Of a stretch of 41,055 nucleotides of DNA, positions 15,885-23,393 are shown piece by piece. The translations under genes and the position numbers were made by a program. Origin of the DNA: Bacteroidales bacterium (lineage in GTDB: Bacteria; Bacteroidota; Bacteroidia; Bacteroidales; UBA3663). The first letter of the stretch is position 1. Each line of letters opens with the position of its first letter. A model generated the notes under the pieces. That model saw nothing but the letters and a program-made list of their open reading frames with translations, ran no database searches and was not told the DNA's origin. The stretch lies in assembly GCA_004557315.1 (NCBI GenBank), contig SFEH01000007.1:1-41055 (forward strand), written 5' to 3'.

Positions 15885-17570
15885 ATGGAAACAATCGTCA
15901 ATATCTTCTCGTTAGTCGGCTCGCTTGCCCTGTTCCTCTACGGAATGAAGATCATGAGCGAAGGACTGGAAAAATTTGCAGGTGAGAAACTGCGTGCTAT
16001 CCTTGGTGCAATGACCAAAAACCGCGTGATGGGCGTACTCACAGGTATCGGTGTCACAGCCCTCATCCAGTCGTCATCGGCAACTACGGTCATGGTCGTG
16101 AGCTTTGTCAATGCCGGACTGATGACCCTGCGTCAGTCAATCGGTGTGATCATGGGTGCCAATATCGGTACAACTGTCACCGCGTGGATCATCTCTGCCA
16201 TCGGCTTCAAAGTCAACATCTCTGCATTTGCCATTCCTTTGCTTGCCATCGGTCTGCCTATGATATTCTCGGGCAAGTCGAAGCGCAAGAGCATCGGAGA
16301 ATTCGTATTCGGTTTCGCCTTCCTCTTCATGGGCTTGAAGTTCCTCCAGGACGCAGCCACTGCATTGAATATTGGCGACATGGTGGCAGGAATGTTGGCT
16401 CACATACCTTGTGACTCGTTCTTCACCATCATCATCTTTGTCATCGTGGGTGCGCTCGTGACCATGCTCGTACAGGCATCGGCTGCCACCATGGCCATCA
16501 CCCTCATGCTCTTCGGCATGAACATCCCTGGCTTCGGCTTCGAGCAGGCTGCTGCCCTCGCAATGGGTCAGAACATCGGTACAACCATCACAGCCTTCAT
16601 CGCTTCGTTCACGGCCAATACACAGGCACGCCGTGCAGCATTGGCTCACATGTTCTTCAACGTGTTCGGTGTCGTGGCTGTGCTCATCGTCTTCTACCCA
16701 GCGTGCGACGTCATCAGCTGGATAGTGACCGACGTGATGGGTGGCGACAACAACCCACTCTTCAAGCTCTCTGCTTTCCACACCGCATTCAACATCGTTA
16801 ACACTCTCCTGCTCATCGGCTTTGTTCCTCAAATCGAGCAGTTCGTCTGCAAGGTATTGCCTGAAAAGACAAGCGATGAGCCTGATAAGCTTCAGTTCAT
16901 CACCACTGGCTTGCTATCTACTGCTGAGCTCTCTTTGCTACAGGCTCGCAAGGAGATTGCTCTCTTCGGTGAACGATGCTTGAAGTCGTTCAACTATGTG
17001 ATGAGCATGCACAATATCGAGAAGGACGAAGAGTTCCAGAAGATCTATGATAAGGTCGAGAAATATGAGAAGGTGACCGACAACATGGAGTACGAGATTG
17101 CCCACTACCTGCAGAAAGTGAGCGAAGGACGTCTGTCGGACGAAGCAAAGCATCAGGTAACACGCATGCTGCGTGAGATCGACGACCTAGAAAGTGTAGG
17201 AGATTGCTGTCTCAATGTCGCACGCACTCTCTCGCGCAAGCGCACCAACTCAAAGACTCACTTCAACGACACTCAGCTCTACAGTATCAAGCAGATGGAG
17301 GATCTTGTATCTCAGTCGCTTACACTGATGATCAATACTCTCAACCAGCCAGAAGGCGAAGGCCACGACATCAGCATGAACTACGCAGTAGAAAAGGAGA
17401 TCAACAAACTCCGCAACTACCTCCGCAGTGAAAATATCGAAATGGTGTCAAAGGGCGAATACGACTACCAGCTTGGTGCCTTCTACCTTGATGTCATCAA
17501 CGGTCTTGAGAAGCTTGCTGACTATGTGCTCAATGTAGCAAAGAGCAAGGCAAGACAGTCGAGAATATAA
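15885..17570 (+). CDS. Na+/phosphate symporter with PhoU-like C-terminus
   Basis: The 561-residue protein has the two inverted Na/Pi-cotransport repeats of the NptA/YjbB type. The first has the QSSS motif (62-65, IQSSSATT) and GANIGTTVTA. The second has VQASAATM (about 196-203) and GQNIGTTITA. After the membrane part, residues about 345-555 are helical and charged, like PhoU. It should import, or by analogy with YjbB export, inorganic phosphate coupled to sodium. The upstream TGTAACA repeats and the facing PhoB/PhoR-like pair suggest phosphate control. A strong terminator follows. Confidence 0.92.
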   Translation: METIVNIFSLVGSLALFLYGMKIMSEGLEKFAGEKLRAILGAMTKNRVMGVLTGIGVTALIQSSSATTVMVVSFVNAGLMTLRQSIGVIMGANIGTTVTAWIISAIGFKVNISAFAIPLLAIGLPMIFSGKSKRKSIGEFVFGFAFLFMGLKFLQDAATALNIGDMVAGMLAHIPCDSFFTIIIFVIVGALVTMLVQASAATMAITLMLFGMNIPGFGFEQAAALAMGQNIGTTITAFIASFTANTQARRAALAHMFFNVFGVVAVLIVFYPACDVISWIVTDVMGGDNNPLFKLSAFHTAFNIVNTLLLIGFVPQIEQFVCKVLPEKTSDEPDKLQFITTGLLSTAELSLLQARKEIALFGERCLKSFNYVMSMHNIEKDEEFQKIYDKVEKYEKVTDNMEYEIAHYLQKVSEGRLSDEAKHQVTRMLREIDDLESVGDCCLNVARTLSRKRTNSKTHFNDTQLYSIKQMEDLVSQSLTLMINTLNQPEGEGHDISMNYAVEKEINKLRNYLRSENIEMVSKGEYDYQLGAFYLDVINGLEKLADYVLNVAKSKARQSRI

Positions 17571-17588
17571 TTTGCTCATAGCAAAAAC

Positions 17589-17622
17589 AAAGCCCCCATG
17601 GCATAAGCTCTGGGGGCTTTTA
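17589..17622. terminator. Bidirectional intrinsic terminator
   Basis: AAAGCCCCCA (17589-17598) pairs perfectly with TGGGGGCTTT (17611-17620). It lies between the convergent symporter and histidine-kinase genes, with T-rich sequence on the plus strand and an A-run on the left arm that serves the minus strand. Confidence 0.85.
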
Positions 17623-17661
17623 TTTGTATTTGTGAGTTAAGTGGAATTGCAGGAACTTTCT

Positions 17662-19083
17662 TTAATTCCCAATTCTGAACCTAATGGTCAAACCTCCACC
17701 CGTGGTGATTTCGGCAGCAATGGTTCCGCCATGAGCGATAACTACATTCTTGACAATGGCAAGCCCAAGTCCTGTGCCACCAAGCTTGCGCGAACGGCCT
17801 TTATCGACGCGATAGAATCGCTCGAAGAGATGAGGCAGATGTTCGATGCTCACTCCACAGCCATTGTCGGCAACCACAAACTCGCCATTCTGGTAGGTGA
17901 TGCTGATCTGCGTTGCGCCTGTGGCATAGGCAATGACATTATCGACAAGATTGCGGAACAGACTGTACAGCGCACCTTCAGGCTCATTGAGCGGCGAGCC
18001 TACGATGATGCGTGCTGGCAGATCAATTCGTCGCTCGATACCTTTCTCCTGCAGTTGCAGAGCGGTGTCGTCGAACACATTATTGATAATAGGAACAAGG
18101 TCGATGAGATTGTTCCTTTCTGCATCATTGGTGAGACTGACTGGCAGTTCGTCCAGTCGCGTGAGCTGTGCCATATCGAGCAGCAGCTTGGTCATGCGCG
18201 TGCTCTGCGCATAGCATCGTTCGAGGAAATGCTGGCGCTTGTCGTGCGGCATGTCGGGATTGGAGAGTATGCTTTCGAGATAGCCATGTATGCTGGCAGC
18301 AGGAGTCTTGAGCTCGTGAGCCGCATTCTGAGTGAGCTGTCGCTTTATTCGCTGCTTGTCTTCCTCGCTGTGACGCAGTTTCCAGAACAGCGTGATGATG
18401 GTGTGCGAGATGTCGCCTAACTCATCGTCAGGCAGACGGCGTTCGAGTTCGTGGTCGAGCTCCTCCCCTCTTTCAGCTTTCACTGCAAACTCACGCAGAT
18501 ACCCGATGTGGCGACTGATGCGTCGAGTGCTGAGATAGAGCACAAAGCCAAGCAAAAGGGTGAGGACAATGGCGAAATAGAGATAGGTGTTATCGACCTT
18601 GAGCGATGCAGTCAGCTCCGACGAATATGGCACAGCCGAACGCACAATGAGATTGCCGAAACGTGTGGCTGAATAGAAATACGTCTCGTGTGTCGATTGA
18701 CTGGTGCGCTTGATGTCGTAGCCACTGCCATTGGTCATTGCCTGAGCCACCTCATGACGTTGCAGGTGGTTCGACAGAACGGCATTGGGCTCGGTATAGT
18801 TGTCCTGAATCACCTTTCCGTCGATGCCGATGACCGTGACTCGCAATCGCTCAATGTCGTGCGTGAGCATGTATCCGTGAAACAAGCTGTCGTTCTTGAT
18901 GCCATCATATCCCAAGGTCTGCATCATCTCGTAGTTGTACATCTGCAGTCGCGAATGTAGGATGTCAATCTTGTAATCCTTCTCACGCTGGTACTGGTAC
19001 ATGCTGAAACAAGCGGCAAACAGCAGGAAGACACCGCCTATGCTGAAGAACAAACTGCGTTGGAAAGAACGGAACTGGAACAT
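17662..19083 (-). CDS. Sensor histidine kinase (PhoR-like)
   Basis: A 473-residue membrane kinase. TM1 spans about residues 10-30, an extracytoplasmic domain about 31-165, and TM2 about 167-186. A HAMP-like linker leads to HisKA with the phosphorylated histidine at His256 (AAHELKTP). The ATPase domain has the N-box NLVDN, DNGCG, FERFYR and GGTGLGL. The partner response regulator lies upstream, 44 bp away, on the same strand. The sensed signal is unknown. Being next to the Na+/Pi symporter, which carries Pho-box-like repeats, suggests phosphate, but this is inference. Confidence 0.92.
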   Translation of the reverse strand: MFQFRSFQRSLFFSIGGVFLLFAACFSMYQYQREKDYKIDILHSRLQMYNYEMMQTLGYDGIKNDSLFHGYMLTHDIERLRVTVIGIDGKVIQDNYTEPNAVLSNHLQRHEVAQAMTNGSGYDIKRTSQSTHETYFYSATRFGNLIVRSAVPYSSELTASLKVDNTYLYFAIVLTLLLGFVLYLSTRRISRHIGYLREFAVKAERGEELDHELERRLPDDELGDISHTIITLFWKLRHSEEDKQRIKRQLTQNAAHELKTPAASIHGYLESILSNPDMPHDKRQHFLERCYAQSTRMTKLLLDMAQLTRLDELPVSLTNDAERNNLIDLVPIINNVFDDTALQLQEKGIERRIDLPARIIVGSPLNEPEGALYSLFRNLVDNVIAYATGATQISITYQNGEFVVADNGCGVSIEHLPHLFERFYRVDKGRSRKLGGTGLGLAIVKNVVIAHGGTIAAEITTGGGLTIRFRIGN

Positions 19084-19127
19084 AGTCTTGACCTTTTACT
19101 TATACTCGAAGGAAGATAAAGAACATC

Positions 19128-19805
19128 TCATCCCGCAAAGAAATATCCATACCCCACTCTCGTCTTTATCTGCTTGCCGTATTCCCCGATCTTCTTTCGG
19201 AGGCGAGTGATGTTGACATCGACAGTTCGGTCGATGACACAGACATCGTGAGGCCAGCATCGGTCGAGCAGCTCCTCGCGTGAAAAGACCTTATTGACAT
19301 TGGAGAGGAAAAGCTGGAGGAGCTCAAACTCAAGCTTTGTGAGCTGGAGAGGAACACCTTCAAGTTGGGCTACTTTCGACGTGCGGTTGATGGTCAGACC
19401 GCCATATCTCACTATCTGGTCAGCGACTGGCTGTACCACCTTGTTGCGACGGAGCACAGCAGCCACACGCGCCTTCACCTCCTTCATGCTCAACGGCTTG
19501 GCGATGTAGTCATCGGCACCTATATTCAATCCCTTGACTATGTCATCTTCCGTGTCGAGTGCAGTGATGAATATGATAGGGATCTGTGACAACGCAGGGT
19601 CATCCTTCATCTTCATTGCCATCTCGAAGCCCGACATCTCGCCCATCATGACATCGAGCAAGAGAAGGGAGAACTCCGACAGAGGCAATGTGAGAGCCTC
19701 TTCTGCCGAATTGGCAGTGACCACCTCATAGCCCTCTGTTTCAAGGTTATATTGCAGGATCTCACATATATCCTGCTCGTCATCTACTACAAGTATCCTA
19801 TTCAT
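19128..19805 (-). CDS. OmpR/PhoB-family response regulator
   Basis: The 225-residue protein has a receiver domain with acidic pocket Asp8/Asp9, phosphoacceptor Asp51 (LLLLDVMM), the conserved Thr in FITALD and Lys in YIAKPLS. A C-terminal winged-helix DNA-binding domain (about 128-222) ends with the DVNITRLRKK recognition region. It is first in a two-gene set with the histidine kinase. A TATCTTTG -7 box lies 24 bp upstream, and a perfect TGTTAC-6-GTAACA palindrome lies about 70-85 bp upstream. The same half-site is repeated before the phosphate symporter, suggesting autoregulation and a shared regulon. Confidence 0.93.
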   Translation of the reverse strand: MNRILVVDDEQDICEILQYNLETEGYEVVTANSAEEALTLPLSEFSLLLLDVMMGEMSGFEMAMKMKDDPALSQIPIIFITALDTEDDIVKGLNIGADDYIAKPLSMKEVKARVAAVLRRNKVVQPVADQIVRYGGLTINRTSKVAQLEGVPLQLTKLEFELLQLFLSNVNKVFSREELLDRCWPHDVCVIDRTVDVNITRLRKKIGEYGKQIKTRVGYGYFFAG

Positions 19806-19828
19806 GTGTTGTGTTGATTTTGTTTGTG

Positions 19829-19836
19829 CAAAGATA
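19829..19836 (-). promoter_or_regulatory. -7 box of the response-regulator promoter
   Basis: The minus strand reads TATCTTTG, followed 23 nt later by the start codon. The best upstream TTG is 23 bp away, longer than the usual 19-21, consistent with a promoter that needs an activator. Confidence 0.5.
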
Positions 19837-19873
19837 GCGAATATTTCTGAAACCTATGCCAATCGGTCGATAA

Positions 19874-19891
19874 TGTTACATAATAGTAACA
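19874..19891. promoter_or_regulatory. TGTTAC-N6-GTAACA palindrome
   Basis: TGTTACATAATAGTAACA is a perfect 6-bp inverted repeat with a 6-bp spacer. It lies about 38-55 bp upstream of the response-regulator -7 box, and its half-site equals the TGTAACA repeat before the symporter. It is a candidate regulator-binding site. Confidence 0.45.
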
Positions 19892-19920
19892 AAAAAAGCC
19901 CGAGGAAAACCCCAGGCTTT
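19891..19920 (-). terminator. Terminator of the M28 peptidase gene
   Basis: Read on the minus strand, AAAGCC pairs with GGCTTT around an imperfect GC-rich inner stem and is followed by a run of T (plus-strand A-run 19891-19897). It lies 26 bp after the peptidase stop and separates it from the response-regulator unit. Confidence 0.75.
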
Positions 19921-19946
19921 ATTATTTCACTCGTTTATTCAACCAA

Positions 19947-21500
19947 TCACTTTTCATAGACACCCTCACGAGGAAGAGCCTTGTCGAGCGTTGCGATACC
20001 CACAGTCATGATGGCAGTAGCTGTTGCAGCCTGCTCCATATAGTCCTGGAACGAACGGTTGAGGATGTCGTTCTCTGTGTGCCAGATCTCCTGATATTCG
20101 AAGCCGTAGCCATTGATGTCGGCATTGCGGAGCTCAACGCAAGGGATGCCCTTCATTGCAAATACCGAAGCATCGGTACCGCCCATTGAAGTAACCTTGC
20201 GGCGAGGAGCAGCCTTCTCAACCTTGAACTCGAAGTCCCAGAGATTGGTCATCGGTTCGGCAATCTTCTTGATGTCGTCATACCAAGCCTCTGGCACGTT
20301 CATGCCCACGCAAGCCGTTGGACCACCGTCGCGGTTGAAGAGGTTGACAATCTTGCCGAGCTCCTTCTCATGCTTCTTGCAATAAGCCTGCGCTCCCCAC
20401 AGACCGAACTCCTCACCTGCGAAAGCCACGAACTTGATAGTGCGCTTTGGCTTCACACCGCTCTTGGCAATGAGATGAGCCGCACCGAGCACTACGCCGA
20501 TGCCTGTACCGCAATCGACAGCGCCAGTGCCAGCGTCGAATGAGTCGAGGTGGCCAGAGATGATGATAGTCTCGTCAGGCTTCTTTGTGCCAGGAATGGT
20601 TGCCACGACGTTATACCACTTGATAGGACCTGGACGGAAATGGTTGCGGATGTCGAACTCAAGCCAGATGTCCTGCTTGCCCTTCACAGCGTCGTAGATC
20701 TTCTTGTACTGCGAAGCCTCGAGCTTGATGTCGGCATGCTTTGGAAGCTGGTCGAAGGTGAACGACTTGTCATCCATCATCGGACGGTCATAGAGGACGC
20801 GGATAGGCAGTTCCGAGCTCTGGATGAAGCCGAGAGCACCAGCAGCAAGGAGCTCGCGAGCATAGAGACCTGGACGGCTCTGTGGCTTCTTCATCTCATC
20901 TGGCTCTGGGCGACGACCCTCTTCGCGAGCCTTTGCCATGACCTTCTGATTCTCCTCTGCAATCTTGTCGTTCTCTGCCTTGATTGCTGCACGGATCGAA
21001 TCCTCCTTTGCATTCATATAGATAGGCCAGCCAGAGTTGGTGCCACTGACGAGCACCCAAGCGCCCTTCACCTTACCCTTGATAGCCTCAAACTCGCGCT
21101 GTGTCTGTGGCTCGATCACCACATGACCCTTGACACGGCCAGGAGTGCCCGATGTGCAAGAAGGAGTAGCGAAATGCAGCTGCTCGTTGACAGCACCCAT
21201 TGCCTTGCCAAACCAAGGGCCACGATCGAAGCCCACAGGCACTGTGCCACCCTCTTCGAGATGCGCCTCGATGCCGAGTTTCGCAAATTCATCGATCATC
21301 CATTGAGCAGCCGACTCGTAAGCGGCACTACCTAACAGACGACCACCGAAGCGGCTTGTCATAGTAGAAAGATATTCCCATGTCTGATTCTCTGCCGCAC
21401 CAAGTTCGGCAATCTTTTTTTCTGCCTTCATGTCCTGTGCACTGGCACAGACAGCTGCAAGCGACATAGTTGCAGCGGCAAACAATGCTTTAATTTTCAT
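19947..21500 (-). CDS. Secreted M28-family zinc aminopeptidase
   Basis: A 517-residue protein with a signal peptide (about 22 residues, MKIKALFAAATM to ASA-Q). The M28 catalytic domain carries the zinc-ligand motifs GHLDSFDAGTGAVD, the catalytic GEEFG, NRDGGP and a late histidine in IWHTEND. A PA-like insert of about 190 residues precedes it. I use the ATG at 21500. The longer frame to 21548 would cover the -7 box and put Phe/Leu-rich codons before the signal peptide. It is expected to work in the periplasm on peptides. A well-matched promoter lies at 21536-21567 and a terminator follows. Confidence 0.9.
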   Translation of the reverse strand: MKIKALFAAATMSLAAVCASAQDMKAEKKIAELGAAENQTWEYLSTMTSRFGGRLLGSAAYESAAQWMIDEFAKLGIEAHLEEGGTVPVGFDRGPWFGKAMGAVNEQLHFATPSCTSGTPGRVKGHVVIEPQTQREFEAIKGKVKGAWVLVSGTNSGWPIYMNAKEDSIRAAIKAENDKIAEENQKVMAKAREEGRRPEPDEMKKPQSRPGLYARELLAAGALGFIQSSELPIRVLYDRPMMDDKSFTFDQLPKHADIKLEASQYKKIYDAVKGKQDIWLEFDIRNHFRPGPIKWYNVVATIPGTKKPDETIIISGHLDSFDAGTGAVDCGTGIGVVLGAAHLIAKSGVKPKRTIKFVAFAGEEFGLWGAQAYCKKHEKELGKIVNLFNRDGGPTACVGMNVPEAWYDDIKKIAEPMTNLWDFEFKVEKAAPRRKVTSMGGTDASVFAMKGIPCVELRNADINGYGFEYQEIWHTENDILNRSFQDYMEQAATATAIMTVGIATLDKALPREGVYEK

Positions 21501-21535
21501 TTCAAAAAATGTTTGTAGTTGAAACAATAACATTG

Positions 21536-21567
21536 CAAAAGTAAACAAAAATTATCAATCAGCCAAA
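21536..21567 (-). promoter_or_regulatory. M28 peptidase promoter
   Basis: On the minus strand TTTG (21567-21564), 20 bp, TACTTTTG (21543-21536). The predicted start near 21529 leaves about 29 nt to the chosen ATG at 21500 and supports that start. Confidence 0.75.
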
Positions 21568-21650
21568 TTTATGCCAGAAAAAGAAACTTTTATACAACAA
21601 ATATACACGATAGTGCTATTTACCTACAAATAAAAGTAAATATAAGTCGA

Positions 21651-21674
21651 AAAACATGGTGTACAACATGTTTT
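21651..21674. promoter_or_regulatory. Inverted repeat in the peptidase-hpf intergenic region
   Basis: AAAACATG (21651-21658) and CATGTTTT (21667-21674) form a perfect 8-bp inverted repeat with an 8-bp spacer. It lies 42 bp upstream of the hpf -33 element and about 85 bp from the divergent peptidase promoter. It may be an operator for either gene. Confidence 0.45.
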
Positions 21675-21715
21675 CGGCAATTATTTCAAAATATTGTTAA
21701 AAAATAAAGCCAAAA

Positions 21716-21747
21716 TTTGGAAGTCACCCACAAACACCGTATATTTG
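21716..21747 (+). promoter_or_regulatory. hpf promoter
   Basis: TTTG at 21716-21719, 20 bp, TATATTTG at 21740-21747: a full consensus match. The leader would be about 67 nt. Confidence 0.8.
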
Positions 21748-21805
21748 TCTCGACAAAGAAACAAGGAGACAATCGTCACTTGTCAGTATTAATTCTAATT
21801 AAATT

Positions 21806-21813
21806 AAAGGAGG
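21806..21813 (+). promoter_or_regulatory. Strong Shine-Dalgarno of hpf
   Basis: AAAGGAGG ends 7 nt before the ATG, near-perfect anti-SD complementarity at ideal spacing. The other genes in this window have A/T-rich leaders without such a site. Confidence 0.8.
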
Positions 21814-21820
21814 TTTAAGC

Positions 21821-22096
21821 ATGAAGATCACTATTCAGTCAATCAAGTTTGACGCAACTGAGAAGCTTACTGAATATACCGAGAAGAAAATCGGAAAGCT
21901 TGAGCGTTTCATCGAGGCAGAATCAGCAGAGGTAGTATTCAAAGTTACAAAGCCACAGACTGCCAACAACAAGGAAGTAACACTTAAAATCGGAGGACTC
22001 CACGCAGAGAAGGTCGCAGATACATTCGAAGAAGCCATTGACGGCGTAGTCGATGCAATCAAGACCCAGATCGAGAAAAAGAAAAATAAAGTCTGA
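21821..22096 (+). CDS. hpf: Short-form ribosome hibernation-promoting factor
   Basis: The 91-residue protein matches the HPF/YfiA (RaiA) fold: beta-strand MKITIQSIKF, a helix with LTEYTEKKIGKLERF, a central beta-hairpin (EVTLKIGGL), and a C-terminal amphipathic helix ending in a lysine cluster (KTQIEKKKNKV). It is the short form without the C-terminal dimerisation domain. HPF binds the 30S subunit near the mRNA channel and inactivates ribosomes in stationary phase. The perfect Shine-Dalgarno and consensus promoter suggest very high expression when induced. Confidence 0.92.
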   Translation: MKITIQSIKFDATEKLTEYTEKKIGKLERFIEAESAEVVFKVTKPQTANNKEVTLKIGGLHAEKVADTFEEAIDGVVDAIKTQIEKKKNKV

Positions 22097-22120
22097 CTAT
22101 CAACAATCCATATTTATCAC

Positions 22121-22313
22121 ATGAAAGTGAAAGCTTTTCTCTTGACAGCGGTCATGGCTATGTCTATCTCAAGTGCATCTGCCGAGATTGAATGTGAGGT
22201 CTATCATTCCTGGTTCTGGAAGGTCGGGCGAAACGAGTAACCCTACCGACAAGGTGAAGGATGCTGCCAAGGATGCTGCCAATAAGGTCAAGAGCCTGTT
22301 CAAGAAGAAATAA
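22121..22313 (+). pseudogene. Small secreted helical peptide, apparently frameshifted
   Basis: An ATG at 22121 opens a frame with a good signal peptide (MKVKAFLLTAVMAMSISSASA). It stops at 22238-22240 after 39 residues. A different frame then reads GETSNPTDKVKDAAKDAANK followed by VKSLFKKK and a stop at 22311-22313. That lysine-rich amphipathic tail is the kind expected after such a signal peptide. A one-base change in length between about 22180 and 22230 would join them. A terminator follows at once, so this looks like the real 3' end of the gene. The family is unknown to me. Confidence 0.5.
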
Positions 22314-22341
22314 ACAGGAATTTTCACATGATAAAGAATTC

Positions 22342-22375
22342 AAAAGGTCACACGATGTTGTGACCTTTTCCTTTT
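22342..22375 (+). terminator. Intrinsic terminator
   Basis: AAAAGGTCACA (22342-22352) pairs perfectly with TGTGACCTTTT (22359-22369), followed by CCTTTTT. It ends the hpf/small-peptide transcript. Confidence 0.85.
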
Positions 22376-22593
22376 TCACTTGTATTCGGGCGCAAAGTCA
22401 GCGCCGTTTTCCCAATTCTGCACATCAGAAACACCATCCACACCCACGTATCCTGCAATCAACTTCTCAAGCTTCTTTGTGCGCGGACCCATAGTGACCC
22501 ATCCGCTCAAAAAATAGCATCACACACCTCATTTGCCTCCGCCTCCGTCATATCTGATGGGGAGAACGGAATATTTCTCAGTTTCATGTTCAT
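22376..22593 (-). pseudogene. DegT/DnrJ/EryC1 aminotransferase N-terminal fragment
   Basis: From an ATG at 22593 the minus strand reads LRNIPFSPSDMTEAEANEV, CDAIF and a stop at 22509-22507, immediately after a run of six T. In the next frame it continues SGWVTMGPRTKKLEKLIAGY, VGVDG. Together these match the N-terminus of PLP-dependent sugar aminotransferases of the DegT family, where AILSGW is expected at the break. About 20 unrelated residues follow and then a stop at 22378-22376, so the catalytic two thirds are gone. It is a dead fragment: homopolymer frameshift plus a large deletion. Confidence 0.7.
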
Positions 22594-22694
22594 ATTAATC
22601 GATTTTTATCTGTTATTTTAAAATGGTCATAAAAAATTAGTATATATCATATATATCTTATATCTTTGCACTCAAATATAAAAACATACGACTT

Positions 22695-22823
22695 ATGAAT
22701 ACATCTGCATTATCTCCTTCAAAAAGGAAAATTATCAATCTTGACGAGACAAACTTCAAGACTCTTTCCATCATGGCCATTGAAGAGGGCACGAATCTCA
22801 AAAACTATTTTGAAAGAATGTAG
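22695..22823 (+). pseudogene. Truncated antitoxin (type II TA remnant)
   Basis: The 42-residue frame (SPSKRKIINLDETNFKTLSI, MAIEEGTNLKNYFERM) resembles the N-terminus of Bacteroidales antitoxins that pair with RelE-like toxins. Those are normally about 70-90 residues. It has a TATCTTTG -7 box at 22661-22668. The frame ends where the toxin remnant begins, so the C-terminal toxin-binding half appears deleted. Confidence 0.5.
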
Positions 22824-22876
22824 AATATTCTAAAGAATTTGAAAAGTCCGTCAAGAAGCTTTCTTGCCACAAAATG
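22817..22876 (+). pseudogene. RelE-like toxin N-terminal remnant
   Basis: In the frame starting AAT at 22817 the translation is NVEYSKEFEKSVKKLS, then CHKM. It matches the usual first 15-20 residues of RelE/addiction-module toxins in this phylum. The expected ATG is AAG (22814-22816), and after residue 20 the similarity ends. It overlaps the antitoxin stop, suggesting one deletion joined the middle of the antitoxin to the toxin start. Confidence 0.5.
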
Positions 22877-22960
22877 GCGCATAATAGCGTAGAATGGCTC
22901 AAAATCGTCGCAATGGCGCATGAGGGATGTCGTATCTTTGCACCGTGAATCAGCAGTCAG

Positions 22961-23008
22961 CGCTCGAGCAGCACTCGACCAGCGCTCGACCAGCGCTCGA
23001 CCAGCGCA
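22961..23008. repeat. 11-bp tandem repeats
   Basis: CGCTCGAGCAG, CACTCGACCAG, CGCTCGACCAG and CGCTCGACCAG follow one another (22961-23004) with a partial fifth unit CGCA. A TATCTTTG -7 box lies just upstream (22933-22940). The units are GC-rich in an otherwise AT-rich stretch and would be transcribed as a leader. Function unknown. Confidence 0.8.
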
Positions 23009-23117
23009 AACGAATCCGTAGAGGAAGCTTGGAGAATCTCGAGCACACCTCGAGTAAACTGGCTACTGCTCAACAAACGTAAACAAAATTATCAACCCTC
23101 AAAAACATTCTACGATT

Positions 23118-23213
23118 ATGGGAACAGTTAATGGCAATTGGCTCACGGGAGCCCTGAAGCAATCATTGATAACCCTCTTGAAACAACTCAAAACACGCTA
23201 TTCCCATGCATAA
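23118..23213 (+). CDS. Possible 31-aa peptide or gene remnant
   Basis: An ATG at 23118 follows the repeat leader and a TATCTTTG box, and reads MGTVNGNWLTGALKQSLITL, LKQLKTRYSHA. I do not recognise it. A different downstream frame (to 23353) ends in a hydrophobic stretch WWSKALSMLGFVFLMVIAYR, which may be the tail of the same decayed gene. Apart from these, 22824-23393 shows no convincing gene. Confidence 0.25.
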   Translation: MGTVNGNWLTGALKQSLITLLKQLKTRYSHA

Positions 23214-23393
23214 CATCGCCATGCCACAGAGATCGTCATCACACAGTCCGCGAGATCTCTCGCCTACCCTGGTGGTCAAAAGCCCTCTCGATGCTTGGCT
23301 TTGTTTTCCTGATGGTAATAGCATATCGACTCATTCATTTGATCAATCTGTAATAGACAATATAGGCGCAGGAGGATTTATCCATGGATTGCT

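Noticed and set aside
22961..23008. CRISPR-like array
   Set aside because: The units are 11 bp and contiguous with no spacers, and no cas genes are present.
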